From contig NZ_SDKC01000001.1 in NCBI RefSeq assembly GCF_004123145.1, positions 3,443,501 through 3,507,500 of the forward strand: a DNA stretch of 64,000 bases, given 5' to 3'. Below the pieces are notes generated by a model, which saw only the letters and a list, made by a program, of their open reading frames with translations, ran no database searches and was not told the origin of the DNA. Below are positions 1 through 8,885 of this stretch, in pieces. Each line of letters begins with the position of its first letter. Positions within the stretch are counted from its first letter, which is position 1. The position numbers were made by a program, and so were the translations under genes. Source of the DNA: Blautia faecicola. Lineage in GTDB: Bacteria > Bacillota > Clostridia > Lachnospirales > Lachnospiraceae.

Positions 1-646
1 TGATATCTTCGTGGATCTGTTCCTGTGTTACATCCGGATCGTGCTGTGTGGACAGTACGACTGCATCCAGGCGGTATGCTTTTCCGTTATCATCGTATTC
101 TACAGTTACCTGGGATTTTCCGTCCGGTCTCAGATAACCCAGTGTGCCGTCTTTTCTTACCTTTGTCAGCTGTCTGGTCAGTTTGTGTGCCAGAGAGATG
201 GCCAGCGGCATATATTCTTCTGTCTCGTTGGTTGCGAAACCGAACATCATACCCTGATCTCCTGCTCCGATGGCATCGATCTCTTCGTCAGACATTTTAT
301 GTTCTTTTGCTTCCAGCGCTTTGTCGACACCCATAGCGATATCGGTGGACTGCTCGTCGATGGCTGTGATCACACCACAGTTCTCTGAATCAAAACCGTA
401 TTTTCCTCTGTCATATCCGATCTCACGAACGGTATCTCTTACGATTTTCTGGATATCTACATATCCTTTTGTTGTGATCTCACCCATAACCAGTACCAGA
501 CCGGTAGTGATAGCTGTCTCGCAGGCTACACGGCTCATCGGATCCTGTTCCATCAGTGCGTCCAGGACTGCATCGGAAATCTGGTCACAGATTTTGTCCG
601 GATGGCCTTCGGTTACAGATTCGGAAGTAAATAAACGTTTTTCCAT
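1..646 (-). CDS. metK: S-adenosylmethionine synthetase, N-terminal part (cut by window edge)
   Basis: Makes S-adenosylmethionine from methionine and ATP in the cytoplasm. The reverse strand translates from ATG at 646 as [18 protein letters not shown], the hallmark MetK start with the GHPDK nucleotide-binding motif at residues 14-18, and continues without a stop for about 215 residues to the window edge. It includes [12 protein letters not shown], the second signature. A second in-frame ATG at 652 sits only one base from the GGAG ribosome binding site, whereas 646 is seven bases away, so 646 is chosen. The gene lies behind a SAM-I riboswitch, which fits its product. Only the C-terminal half is missing, because of the window boundary. 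Confidence 0.97.
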   Translation of the reverse strand, partial: MEKRLFTSESVTEGHPDKICDQISDAVLDALMEQDPMSRVACETAITTGLVLVMGEITTKGYVDIQKIVRDTVREIGYDRGKYGFDSENCGVITAIDEQSTDIAMGVDKALEAKEHKMSDEEIDAIGAGDQGMMFGFATNETEEYMPLAISLAHKLTRQLTKVRKDGTLGYLRPDGKSQVTVEYDDNGKAYRLDAVVLSTQHDPDVTQEQIHEDI

Positions 647-746
647 TCTCATTCTCCTTTTTCTTTTGGGGTTTACCCCTGGGTGCTTTTCTCCCGGGTT
701 TATCGTTTAAGATAATGTCATATCGCATTTTCTTTCCAACGTATAA

Positions 747-777
747 TCTAAAAATGAGCCCGCCAAAAGCGGACTCA
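747..777 (-). terminator. Intrinsic terminator of the metK SAM riboswitch
   Basis: On the minus strand GAGTCCGC, a four-T loop and GCGGGCTC form an eight-pair stem with one T-G pair, followed by ATTTTTAG. It lies between the S-box and metK and is the expected expression platform. Confidence 0.85.
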
Positions 778-798
778 ATACTTCGATATATCAAATCC

Positions 799-895
799 CC
801 TTATTGTTCGATTACTCGCTCAGGTAGGCACCTTCCGTATCCGGGGTTGCCGTGACTTCACAGATCCTATGTATCTCCATCACTCTGAATAAGAG
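799..895 (-). promoter_or_regulatory. SAM-I riboswitch (S-box) controlling metK
   Basis: Read on the minus strand, the leader starts CTCTTATTCAGAGTGATGGA, carries the conserved core GTGAAGTCACGGCAACCCC and GGAAGGTGCCTACCTG, and closes with AATAAG, which pairs back to the CTTATT of the first strand of P1. These are the S-box landmarks (P1, the kink-turn-containing P2, and the GCAACC and AAGGTGC joining segments). An intrinsic terminator follows directly at 747-777, so high SAM should stop transcription before metK. Confidence 0.92.
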
Positions 896-924
896 AAAAG
901 CTTTCTATACAATTTACGTCTAAT

Positions 925-953
925 AACATAACGCAGTTTTGCCTGTTCGTCAA
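925..953 (-). promoter_or_regulatory. Promoter of the metK riboswitch leader
   Basis: Minus strand TTGACG (948-953) and TATGTT (925-930) are separated by exactly 17 bases, and the S-box begins about 30 bases downstream. It sits 43 bases beyond the MATE gene stop, so metK is transcribed on its own. Confidence 0.7.
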
Positions 954-995
954 GAGGGAAACGGTGTCAGGCACCATAAAATTTTTATAAATAAG

Positions 996-2381
996 TTAAA
1001 TCTTGATTTTCATCCATTTTCCGCTCCGGAACCGTATGCCGCTTAGCATCAGACGACAGAACTGATCCGCTACGATACCCATCCAGATTCCGTAGATTCC
1101 CCAGCCAACAATATAGCAGCATATATACGAAACAGCCGTTCTCACAAAGGTAACGCTGATGGTAGAACTGATCATGGTGTACACCACATCACCCGCGCCG
1201 CGCAGTGCTCCGGTGAATACCACCTGACAGATCTGGAACAGCACGATCACTATCAGAATCCGGCTGATCCTCACACCGATCTCCACGATATGTGCTTCCG
1301 CAAAGAACAGTCCGAACAGCCACTTTCCGCAGAACAGATAGAACATGGACATAAAAACAGCCATCACAAGTGCCACTTTTTCACAGGTCATCCCGTGTCG
1401 CTTTGCCTCCTGCGGTTCTTTGCTTCCGAGACTCTGCCCGATCAGTGCCACGGCTGCCGCCTGCATACCATCACCGAAAGAGAACGAAAGACTCAGCGCA
1501 TTCATTCCCACCTGATGTGCCGCCATCGCCGCCGTTCCCATGTCAGCCGCCATCACAGCGGTTGACATAAAACCGATACGCATCAGAATCTGCTCCACGA
1601 ATGTACTGCTTGAAAGTTTTAAGATTATTTTTACCGATTCGAACCGTTTCCACAGCCCTTCTTTTATAATATACGGAATACTGAGGAAGGAATCCTTCCG
1701 AAACAGTGACATTACACTGATCGTACACCCCACAACCGTTCCAAGCACCGTCGCCAGTGCTGCTCCGCGGATCCCCAGTTTAGGGAATCCAAGATGACCA
1801 CCGATCAAAAGATAATTTCCAATAATATTGACGATGCTGGATATGGTGTTGGTATACATCGCGATTTTGGTGTTTCCTGCCCCTCTCTGTGCAGCATTGA
1901 TCACCATGGATATAATATTAAAGATCATCCCACCCATAATAATCTGAAAATAAATCACCGCTCCGTCATGGGTATCCGGTGCGGATCCACACTTTTCCAT
2001 CAGCCATCCTGCCAGACTCACACAGGCAACCGTGATGACCGTGCCGAAGAGAATCGTAAGAAGGATTGCCTCTGCCAGCGTTTCATTTGCTCTTCTTTTG
2101 TCTTTTTCTCCTGTTCGTCTGGCAACGATCGCGGCAATCGCCACGTTCATCGCAAAAAATAAAGACAGTCCGAGGAATTTTGGCTGTGTCGTCAGTCCCA
2201 CCGAAGCCACTGCTTCCGAACCGAGTCCACTGACCATATAGACATCGATCATGCCCGCCAGCGAGATAAAAAAAGACTCAAAGACTGCCGGCCATGCGAT
2301 TTTCAATACCTTCGTCAATTCCTTTTTCTGTTCCACCCATCCGTTTTTCCGGCTTTCGCCGGATACCGAGTGTCCTTCCAT
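996..2381 (-). CDS. MATE family multidrug/Na+ antiporter-like exporter
   Basis: Predicted inner-membrane exporter of the MatE family, about 461 residues with roughly twelve hydrophobic segments arranged as two repeats. The first begins near LTKVLKIAWPAVFESFFISLAG, and the family-typical phrases MAAHQVGMNALSLSFSFGDGM and GALRGAGDVVYT lie in the second half. The reading frame is open upstream to 2450 but that part is insertion-sequence DNA. ATG 2381 has AAAGGAG seven bases upstream and is taken as the true start. The IS5-like element begins only 30 bases upstream, so the native promoter has probably been displaced. The substrate cannot be read from sequence. Confidence 0.88.
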   Translation of the reverse strand: MEGHSVSGESRKNGWVEQKKELTKVLKIAWPAVFESFFISLAGMIDVYMVSGLGSEAVASVGLTTQPKFLGLSLFFAMNVAIAAIVARRTGEKDKRRANETLAEAILLTILFGTVITVACVSLAGWLMEKCGSAPDTHDGAVIYFQIIMGGMIFNIISMVINAAQRGAGNTKIAMYTNTISSIVNIIGNYLLIGGHLGFPKLGIRGAALATVLGTVVGCTISVMSLFRKDSFLSIPYIIKEGLWKRFESVKIILKLSSSTFVEQILMRIGFMSTAVMAADMGTAAMAAHQVGMNALSLSFSFGDGMQAAAVALIGQSLGSKEPQEAKRHGMTCEKVALVMAVFMSMFYLFCGKWLFGLFFAEAHIVEIGVRISRILIVIVLFQICQVVFTGALRGAGDVVYTMISSTISVTFVRTAVSYICCYIVGWGIYGIWMGIVADQFCRLMLSGIRFRSGKWMKIKI

Positions 2382-2490
2382 CTGCTCACTCCTTTTCTTT
2401 CTCATGTACTCTAGAGCGTGTTTGAAAAATAAAAATTGCACAAAACGCATGTTTCATTTCCCTTTTTCATGATAAAATAAAGAAAAAGGG

Positions 2491-3263
2491 GTGTTCACTA
2501 TGTTGAGACGATATGAGTTAACAGATGAAGAATGGAACCGCATTGCACCGTTACTCCCGCCTGAAAATACAGGGAAACAGGGACGTCCACGAAAAGATAA
2601 CCGCATCATTCTTAATGGGATGGTCTGGTTGGCACGCAGTGGTGCACCCTGGCGAGATCTCCCAGAACGTTATGGATCCTGGCAAACCGTATATAGTCGT
2701 TTTCGCAAATGGATTGATGATGGGATTCTGGATAATATTTTTCGCGTTCTAAGTCTGGAAGCTGAATTGGAAGAACTATCTATAGATGCTTCTATTGTTC
2801 AGGCTCACCAGCATAGTGCAGGTGCTAAAAAGGGGGGCTCCCAAATGAAGTCGGACATAGCCGTGGAGGAGCCAGTACCAAAATCCATGCAGTAGTAGAT
2901 GCCTATGGGTATCCGGTGTATTTTATGATCAGTGAAGGGCAGCGTAATGATATCAATTACGCAATCCCTTTGTTGGATCATATCCGAATAGATGGCAGCA
3001 AGGTTCTGGCGGACCGTGGATACGATAGTAATCAACTGATGGATTACATTTACGACCACGGAGGAGAGCCGACCATTCCATCCCGTCGAGGAGCTAAATT
3101 TGACCGTTGTTGCGATTGGTGGCTTTACAAGGAAAGACATCTGGTCGAAAATTATTTTTTGAAATTGAAAGCATTTCGCCGAATAGCAACACGTTATGAT
3201 AAATTAGCATTCACCTACTTAGGCTTCTTATGTATCGTTTCAATATTAATTTGGTTAAAATGA
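2491..3263 (+). CDS. IS5-family transposase, made by -1 frameshift from two frames
   Basis: DDE transposase that moves the surrounding IS. The first frame (2491-2895; ATG 2500 is an alternative start, behind AAAGGGG) carries the N-terminal domain YELTDEEWNRIAPLLPP and the first catalytic Asp in ELSIDASIV (about residue 99). A canonical slippery heptamer G-GGG-GGC at 2832-2838, in frame, allows a -1 shift into the second frame, which reads on through SRGGASTKIHAVVDAYGYPV, the second Asp in VLADRGYDS and the Glu in RHLVENYFLKLK, and stops at 3263. The fused protein is about 254-257 residues, normal for the family. All three catalytic residues survive, so this is probably programmed frameshifting, not decay. 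Confidence 0.88.
2832..2838 (+). promoter_or_regulatory. Programmed -1 frameshift site GGGGGGC
   Basis: The zero-frame codons are AAG GGG GGC, which gives the X-XXY-YYZ heptamer G-GGG-GGC. Slipping back one base continues in the frame that encodes the rest of the DDE domain. Without the slip the product ends after 134 residues. Confidence 0.75.
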
Positions 3264-3291
3264 ACAACTTAAAATGTTTTTCAAACACGCT

Positions 3292-3325
3292 CTAGAGCGT
3301 GTCTGAAAAATCATTTCCGCAATAA
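3292..3325 (+). mobile_element. Truncated MITE-A remnant
   Basis: CTAGAGCGTGTCTGAAAAAT followed by CATTTCCGCAAT matches the first ~34 bases of the full MITE-A copy at 26937. After that the similarity stops and the other end is missing. The IS5-like element inserted at its CTAG boundary. It belongs to a non-coding stretch of about 280 bases before glgD. Confidence 0.75.
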
Positions 3326-3410
3326 CTGTATCATTCACTTGTCTACGAATCCGATTGCACAGTTCAAAATTCGAACACTTCCGGAAAAATAATCAGAATA
3401 AAATAAGTAA

Positions 3411-3455
3411 CAGAAGCTCTTTTTCTACCGATCGTTCAGTAGCAAAAGAGCTTCC
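3411..3455 (-). terminator. Stem-loop downstream of glgD, possible terminator
   Basis: AAGCTCTTTT and AAAAGAGCTT pair around an inner CTAC/GTAG, giving a long hairpin about 130 bases past the glgD stop. The U-tract on either strand is weak, so it may stop transcription from both sides inefficiently. Nothing else is recognised in 3326-3579. Confidence 0.5.
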
Positions 3456-3579
3456 GCTTTTCGCATGCATCTTCGTCACTTTCCCACAGAGATACGATTA
3501 TTTACGTGATCAATAAACCATGGGATTTTTTGATCCGTGATCCTGCCACACAATCTGCATTATAATATCCTGTCTGTTC

Positions 3580-4695
3580 TTACAGCTTGTCTCCCCTGCG
3601 GATATAACCCGGTTTTTCCGGCTCTGCAATAATCTGATTGCTGTGGATCAGTTTCGCATGTTTGTCGATGACCATATTTTCCACATGCACATCTTTGCCG
3701 ATCACTACGTCTGCATTTACCACACAGTTGCGGACAATCGCACCTTTCCTGATCTCACATCCACGTCCGATGACTGAACTTTCTACCGTTCCTTCTATCA
3801 GACATCCATTGGAAATTACGGATGATTTTACATTGCTGCCTTCAAAATACTGGGTCGGGCAGGAATCGTTGGTACGGGTGTAAACCGTCCATTCTTCATG
3901 AAACAGTTCTCTTGCTTTCCTGCGGTCAATCAGTTCTTCGTTGGCATCAAAATAACTCTTGAGATCGGTCATTGCTGCAAAATAACCTCTGTGAGATATT
4001 CCACGGATATCCATCTCTTTACAGGATTCGTTGAGTGCATCTGCCAGTGTATATACGGAAGACAGCTTGCGTCCTTTATCGATCAGATCCAGGAAGATCT
4101 CTTTTTTCATTACATAGGTGTCCATGAAAATATTTCTGTTTTTTACATTTCCATGGTTTGGTTCCAGAGACAGCACACCTTTTTGTTTGTTCAGATTCAG
4201 CACCTGGCAGTTCAGGAAATGATCTTTTGCATTGTCCACATTCTGATACATCAGTGTGATATCCGCACCGGATTCGATATGGTTCTGCAAAAATTCTTCG
4301 TAATCCGCAGTATAAACCATATAACTTGGTACGATAACCACGTATTCTTCACTCATCTCCTCAATGGCATCCAGATTTTCCACATAAGCTGCCAGATCCG
4401 TACTGTAAATACTATTTTCGTCTCCGTTTTCACAGAACAGAAGATTTAAATTACCACGTTTGGAATTGATATTGTAATGCCGTCCGGTTCCCAGATGTTC
4501 TACCAGAGAACGTGGCTTTCTGCGGATGTACACCTGAATAGAATCAATTCCACTGTTACTCATATTAGAGATCGGGAAGTCGATCACACGATATCTTCCA
4601 AGAAAAGAGATCGCTCCGGTCGGACGATAAGCCTGCATCGGATTCCCCTGTATGTTATTGCCTGCGAAATTTACGATTCCAAATGCTCTACTCAT
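3580..4695 (-). CDS. glgD: Glucose-1-phosphate adenylyltransferase-like subunit GlgD
   Basis: Second subunit of the Firmicute ADP-glucose pyrophosphorylase, 371 residues. It has the nucleotidyltransferase fold (GRYRVIDFPISNMSNSGID near residues 33-51) but lacks the AGGRGSRL nucleotide loop found in GlgC, starting instead MSRAFGIVNFAGNN. The C-terminus is a left-handed beta-helix of the hexapeptide type (VKSSVISNGCLIEGTVESSV). In characterised Firmicute pairs GlgD has little activity alone and modulates GlgC. It starts one base after the glgC stop, so the two are translationally linked. Confidence 0.93.
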   Translation of the reverse strand: MSRAFGIVNFAGNNIQGNPMQAYRPTGAISFLGRYRVIDFPISNMSNSGIDSIQVYIRRKPRSLVEHLGTGRHYNINSKRGNLNLLFCENGDENSIYSTDLAAYVENLDAIEEMSEEYVVIVPSYMVYTADYEEFLQNHIESGADITLMYQNVDNAKDHFLNCQVLNLNKQKGVLSLEPNHGNVKNRNIFMDTYVMKKEIFLDLIDKGRKLSSVYTLADALNESCKEMDIRGISHRGYFAAMTDLKSYFDANEELIDRRKARELFHEEWTVYTRTNDSCPTQYFEGSNVKSSVISNGCLIEGTVESSVIGRGCEIRKGAIVRNCVVNADVVIGKDVHVENMVIDKHAKLIHSNQIIAEPEKPGYIRRGDKL

Positions 4696-4696
4696 C

Positions 4697-5836
4697 TTAT
4701 TCTTCCCCCTTTACACGTTTTGCAACCAGTTCGATATTTTCACTGTCTGCACTGCCGACAACCGCATTCTTTCCGATCTTTACGTTGTTCGCGACAAGGG
4801 CGCGTGTTACGACTGCACCTTCTTCTACTTCCACACCCGGCATCAGTACACTGTCAATAATCTTTGCTCCCGGTGCTACTTTTGCTCCTGTAAACAGGAC
4901 AGAGTTCTTAACCAGACCATCCACGATACATCCCTGTGTGATAAATGCTCTCTCTATACTTGCCTGTGCACCGATATACTGTGGCAGCGCATCGGTATCC
5001 TGGGTATAGATCTTCCAGGAACTGTCGGCAAGATCCAGTGCATTGTTCTTATCCAGCAGATCCATATTGGCTTCCCATAAGGAATCGATGGTTCCCACAT
5101 CTTTCCAGTATCCTTTGAACTTATATGCATACAGTGTTTTCTGATCTTCCAGCATTCTTGGGATGATGTCTTTTCCGAAATCATGGTTGGAATCCGGATC
5201 TTTCATATCAGCAAGAAGCATCTTCCGAAGCAGTTTCCAGTTAAAGATATAGATTCCCATGGATGCCAGATTGCTCTTAGGCTCCGCAGGTTTCTCCTCG
5301 AATTCTACGATTTTTCCGCCTTCTTCTGTATTCATGATACCAAAACGGCTTGCTTCTTTCATCGGAACCTCAATAACGGCGATGGTTGCATCTGCATGAT
5401 GTTCTTTGTGGTAAGCAAGCATCTCATCATAGTCCATCTTGTAAATATGGTCACCGGAAAGAACCAGCAGATATTCCGGTGCATAAGTATCAATAAAGTC
5501 AATGTTCTGAGAAATAGCATCCGCAGTTCCTCTGTATACGTCCAGGTTTGCATCTGCTTTCTCCCGTGGTGGCAGAATATATACGCCGCTGTCTTTGGTA
5601 TCCAGACCCCATCTTCTTCCTGCGGCTGCATAACTGTTCAGCAGGACGGATTCGTACTGAGTCAGTACGCCGACTACATCGATTCCACTGTTTGCACAGT
5701 TACTCAGTGGAAAATCGATGATCCGGTATTTTCCGCCGTATGATACTGCAGGTTTGGCAACTTTTTTTGTCAGGTCATGAAGTCTGCTTCCTCTTCCTCC
5801 AGCCAGGATCATAGCCAACATGTTATTTTGTTTCAT
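4697..5836 (-). CDS. glgC: Glucose-1-phosphate adenylyltransferase catalytic subunit GlgC
   Basis: Makes ADP-glucose from glucose-1-phosphate and ATP, the committed step of bacterial glycogen synthesis. The protein has 379 residues with the ATP/pyrophosphate loop AGGRGSRL (12-19), the [12 protein letters not shown] segment, the [10 protein letters not shown] catalytic region, EEKPAEPKS and a C-terminal beta-helix. AGAGGG precedes ATG 5836 by about seven bases. With glgD it forms a two-gene operon. Glycogen synthase and branching enzyme are not in this window, while glycogen phosphorylase lies 4 kb away on the same strand. Confidence 0.96.
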   Translation of the reverse strand: MKQNNMLAMILAGGRGSRLHDLTKKVAKPAVSYGGKYRIIDFPLSNCANSGIDVVGVLTQYESVLLNSYAAAGRRWGLDTKDSGVYILPPREKADANLDVYRGTADAISQNIDFIDTYAPEYLLVLSGDHIYKMDYDEMLAYHKEHHADATIAVIEVPMKEASRFGIMNTEEGGKIVEFEEKPAEPKSNLASMGIYIFNWKLLRKMLLADMKDPDSNHDFGKDIIPRMLEDQKTLYAYKFKGYWKDVGTIDSLWEANMDLLDKNNALDLADSSWKIYTQDTDALPQYIGAQASIERAFITQGCIVDGLVKNSVLFTGAKVAPGAKIIDSVLMPGVEVEEGAVVTRALVANNVKIGKNAVVGSADSENIELVAKRVKGEE

Positions 5837-5868
5837 ATGTAAGCCCTCTCTTTCATATTTCTGTGTCC

Positions 5869-5874
5869 ATTATA
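5869..5874 (-). promoter_or_regulatory. -10 element of the glgCD promoter
   Basis: Minus strand AGTATAATGG about 33 bases upstream of the glgC start. No convincing -35 hexamer lies at the right distance, so an activator may be involved. The stretch 5837-6211 is otherwise AT-rich and non-coding and is shared with the divergent kinase gene. Confidence 0.5.
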
Positions 5875-6139
5875 CTATTTTTTATGCTATTATGCTACAT
5901 ATTTCCATAGGAAAACTTAATTCATTGAAGAATTTAACTAAATTCTTACAATACTATGTCTGTTTTTTGGGACATTCATCCTTTTCTTTCGCTTCCTGTT
6001 GCTTTTTCTTTGCAAATCCAGATGTTGCCGGTTTCTTTTTTTCTGTCTGAATCCCTGCGGTAAATCGGAAAAATTCCGACAACTTTACAGAATCTTTAGA
6101 AATATCCCACTTTGTTTAGATGAAAAAACACAGGTCGTA

Positions 6140-6178
6140 TGCTATACTGAAGATATCATTATGGACAATTTTGTCCAT
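6140..6178 (+). promoter_or_regulatory. Extended -10 promoter and palindrome ahead of the two-component operon
   Basis: TGCTATACT (6140-6148) is an extended -10 element. Just downstream ATGGACAA-TT-TTGTCCAT (6161-6178) is a perfect eight-base inverted repeat, placed within the first transcribed bases where a bound regulator would block the promoter. It could equally be a short leader hairpin. The kinase start lies 33 bases further on. Confidence 0.5.
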
Positions 6179-6211
6179 CTATAAAAGCAGAAAACAGGTG
6201 AAACTAAGACT

Positions 6212-7705
6212 ATGAAACTGAAAAATCGTATGGTTATCTCATTTTTCGTGATCATCCTGGTTCCACTGATCCTGACCGGCGTTGCTGTTGCCGGTTTTAC
6301 CATGTATCAGGTCTGGTCACTCGAAAAAAAATATGGTATCGAGGGAGTCACTTATGAAAATCTCTCCAATAATACCATGTTGTTAAGCAAGATGACGCAG
6401 AAAACATTCTCCACACTCGAGAAAACGGCATCCTCGGATTCTGAAAAGCTGGAAGATACATCTTATCTGGATTCACTGAACCAGAATCTGACCGGGAAAA
6501 ATGCTTATCTGCTGGTACGGAAGGATGATGATGTATTTTACTGTGGTGCACAGACCCAGGATGAACTACTCTTTTCGGAACTTCCGGAATACGGCGATGC
6601 ATCGGCGGGCAATGACCGTGGCGTCTATATCGGTGCTGATGTGCAGTCCCTTGTCAAACAGGTGGATTTTACCTTTACAGACGGTACAAAAGGCAGTGCA
6701 TTTATCATCTTTCATTCGAATTCCATGGTTCCGCAGCTAAAGAGAATTCTGTTGGATACCGTCTTTGTGATCGTTCTGATCCTGATTCTTACCGCTCTTG
6801 GACTTTGTACCTGGACGTACCGGGGTGTGATGACACCTCTGAATCAGTTAAAAGAGGCGACGAAAAATATCAAAGAAGGCAATCTGGACTTTACGATCGA
6901 GAAAACGGGTGTCGATGAAATTGGGGATCTGTGTGATGACTTTGAGGAGATGCGCAAGCGTCTGAAGGAATCCGCGGAAGAAAAAGTGGCATTTGACAAG
7001 GAAAATAAAGAGCTGATCAGTAATATTTCCCATGATCTGAAGACGCCGATCACAGCGGTCAAGGGTTATGTGGAAGGAATCATGGACGGCGTAGCAGACA
7101 CACCGGAGAAGATGGACCGGTATATCCGCACCATCTATAATAAAGCTAACGAGATGGACCGGCTGATCAATGAGCTGACTTTTTATTCCAAGATCGATAC
7201 GAACCGGATTCCGTATACATTTAACAAGATCCATATCAGTGATTATTTTGAGGACTGTGTGGATGAACTGAGCGTGGAACTGGAATCGAGCGGCGTATCG
7301 CTGACGTATTTTAATTATCTGGAGGAGGATGCGGTGGTGATCGCAGACGCAGAACAGTTGAAGCGTGTCATCAACAATATCGTCAGCAATTCTCTCAAAT
7401 ATATGGACAAACCGAAGGGCGTCATTAACATCCGCCTGCGCGATGTAGGTGATTTTATCCAGATTGAGATCGAAGATAACGGCAAGGGCATCGCACAAAA
7501 GGATCTGGCAAATATTTTTGAACGTTTTTACCGCACGGATGCTTCGAGAAATTCTTCAAAAGGCGGAAGCGGTATCGGACTTTCGATCGTCAAGAAGATC
7601 ATGGAGGATCACGGCGGTCAGGTCTGGGCTACAAGTAAAGAGGGCACAGGTACAACAATGTATCTGGCTTTGAGAAAATATCAGGAGGTACCGGTACATG
7701 AGTAA
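6212..7705 (+). CDS. Sensor histidine kinase (OmpR/PhoR class)
   Basis: Membrane sensor kinase of 497 residues. A transmembrane helix near residues 8-30, an extracytoplasmic sensor of about 140 residues without a recognisable domain, and a second helix near 180-203 lead into a HAMP segment (TPLNQLKEATKNIKEGNLDF). Next come the dimerisation box ISNISHDLKTPITAVKG with the phospho-acceptor His274, then the ATPase motifs NNIVSNSLKY, IEDNGKGI and GGSGIGLSIVKK. Its last eight bases overlap the response regulator gene, so the two form a standard pair. Whether it senses something related to the neighbouring glycogen genes is unknown. Confidence 0.93.
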   Translation: MKLKNRMVISFFVIILVPLILTGVAVAGFTMYQVWSLEKKYGIEGVTYENLSNNTMLLSKMTQKTFSTLEKTASSDSEKLEDTSYLDSLNQNLTGKNAYLLVRKDDDVFYCGAQTQDELLFSELPEYGDASAGNDRGVYIGADVQSLVKQVDFTFTDGTKGSAFIIFHSNSMVPQLKRILLDTVFVIVLILILTALGLCTWTYRGVMTPLNQLKEATKNIKEGNLDFTIEKTGVDEIGDLCDDFEEMRKRLKESAEEKVAFDKENKELISNISHDLKTPITAVKGYVEGIMDGVADTPEKMDRYIRTIYNKANEMDRLINELTFYSKIDTNRIPYTFNKIHISDYFEDCVDELSVELESSGVSLTYFNYLEEDAVVIADAEQLKRVINNIVSNSLKYMDKPKGVINIRLRDVGDFIQIEIEDNGKGIAQKDLANIFERFYRTDASRNSSKGGSGIGLSIVKKIMEDHGGQVWATSKEGTGTTMYLALRKYQEVPVHE

Positions 7706-8387
7706 GATTTTGATTATTGAGGATGAAGAGGCGATCGCGGATCTGGAGAAGGATTATCTGGAACTGAGCGGGTTTGAGGTGGAGATCGAGCATCGCGGAG
7801 ATGTTGGACTGAAACGTGCTCTGACAGAGGATTTTAATCTGGTGATCCTGGATCTGATGCTGCCGGAGATGAACGGCTTTGATATCTGCCGTGAGATCCG
7901 GGCACAGAAAAATACACCGATCATTATGGTTTCCGCCAAGAAAGATGATATTGACAAGATCCGGGGACTCGGTCTTGGAGCGGATGATTATATGACAAAA
8001 CCTTTCAGCCCGAGCGAGCTGGTGGCAAGGGTGAAAGCACATCTGGCACGGTACGAACGGCTGATCGGAACAGGCGTGCAGGAAAATGATATCATCGAGA
8101 TCCGCGGGATCAAGATCGACAAGACGGCGCGGAGAGTCTGGGTGAATGGAGAGGAGAAGAATTTTACGACAAAGGAGTTTGATCTTCTGACTTTCCTGGC
8201 ACAGAATCCGAACAGAGTATTTACAAAGGATGAGTTATTCCGGGAGATCTGGGATATGGAGTCTGTGGGGGATATTGCTACGGTTACGGTGCATATTAAG
8301 AAGATCCGGGAGAAGATCGAGTTTAATACGGCGAAACCGCAGTATATTGAAACGATCTGGGGAGTGGGATATCGATTTAAAGTATAA
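7698..8387 (+). CDS. OmpR/PhoB-family response regulator
   Basis: DNA-binding partner of the preceding kinase, 229 residues. The receiver domain has the acidic pair IIEDEE, phospho-acceptor Asp52 in LVILDLMLPEMNGFD, the conserved Thr/Ser region IIMVSAK and Lys in YMTKPFSPSELVARV. The C-terminal winged helix contains FTTKEFDLLTFLAQNPNRVF and TVTVHIKKIREKIE. It overlaps the kinase gene. No autoregulatory site can be assigned, although the palindrome at 6161-6178 is a candidate. Confidence 0.94.
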   Translation: MSKILIIEDEEAIADLEKDYLELSGFEVEIEHRGDVGLKRALTEDFNLVILDLMLPEMNGFDICREIRAQKNTPIIMVSAKKDDIDKIRGLGLGADDYMTKPFSPSELVARVKAHLARYERLIGTGVQENDIIEIRGIKIDKTARRVWVNGEEKNFTTKEFDLLTFLAQNPNRVFTKDELFREIWDMESVGDIATVTVHIKKIREKIEFNTAKPQYIETIWGVGYRFKV

Positions 8388-8443
8388 TAGAGGATATCGT
8401 TCCGGGGTTGACGGTGGTGGTTCTAATTGTTCCCTAACCGTCC

Positions 8444-8559
8444 GTCGAAGAAAGGCGACCTCCCGGAAAGCAGGCAGGGTCTGCGCTCGGTTTGAGCCTG
8501 TAGTCTCAAACTCGTGCTCGACAAGCTACCAGCTTTCCGGGAGGCCGCCTTTCTTCGAC
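8444..8559. repeat. Long inverted repeat H1 (28-base arms)
   Basis: The arms are 8444-8471 and 8532-8559. They start GTCGAAGAAAGGCGAC and are complementary at 27 of 28 positions, around a 60-base middle that contains a further inverted repeat (GGTTTGAG/CTCAAACT). It sits in the convergent gap between the response regulator and glgP. No open reading frame of note. Its length is far beyond an ordinary terminator. Confidence 0.85.
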
Positions 8560-8611
8560 TACGATTGTGGTGTGGGGAAGGTTACGCTTCCAGTTCAGAA
8601 GGAATTATGCA

Positions 8612-8651
8612 AATTCTCAAAATCATATTCTTCTATGATCTGAGAATTTCC
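8612..8651 (+). terminator. Stem-loop downstream of the two-component operon
   Basis: AAATTCTCA and TGAGAATTT enclose an inner ATCAT/ATGAT pair and are followed by only a short T run. It is a plausible weak terminator for the operon ending at 8387. Bases 8652-8875 hold nothing recognisable. Confidence 0.4.
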
Positions 8652-8885
8652 AGGAATGTGCTCTTTTTGACTCCGCTTATGGTATACAAAAGGTTGTTCT
8701 CACATTTCTAACTGACTTGCGAAGTTGTACATGAATATACGATTTAGCCAACTAATTTTTTACTCATAACATATTTTCTGACTTTTCCATAAGTTCTTAT
8801 GATTCTATATCCTCTTTCCTGAACCCCTGCACTACAACCACTCCTCATACTTTAAATCATACATTTTACCCTTCGCCAACGCACA

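Larger units (their letters stand above)
2411..3295 (+). mobile_element. IS5-family (IS427-like) insertion sequence, complete
   Basis: The element is bounded by CTAG at 2411-2414 and 3292-3295, as expected for the CTAG-targeting IS427 branch. Its ends are inverted repeats: AGCGTGTTTGAAAAA at the left and its exact complement at the right. It is 885 bp including both CTAGs and encodes one transposase in two frames. The right CTAG abuts a remnant of a MITE with nearly the same end sequence, so the element inserted exactly at the tip of an older MITE upstream of the MATE gene. Confidence 0.9.

Noticed and set aside
664-705. CCTGGG/CCCGGG-containing stretch upstream of metK as a second hairpin
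   Set aside because: The pairing is interrupted by mismatches and a shift; the S-box and its terminator already explain the leader.
2382-2450. N-terminal extension of the MATE protein
   Set aside because: These codons lie in insertion-sequence DNA; a proper ribosome binding site marks ATG 2381.
2411-3295. IS transposase as a decayed pseudogene because of its two frames
   Set aside because: The break coincides with a canonical -1 slippery heptamer, and the fused frame has normal length and all catalytic residues.
8230-8711. Open frames through the H1 inverted repeat
   Set aside because: They begin inside the response regulator gene in another frame and run through a hairpin; composition is not protein-like.
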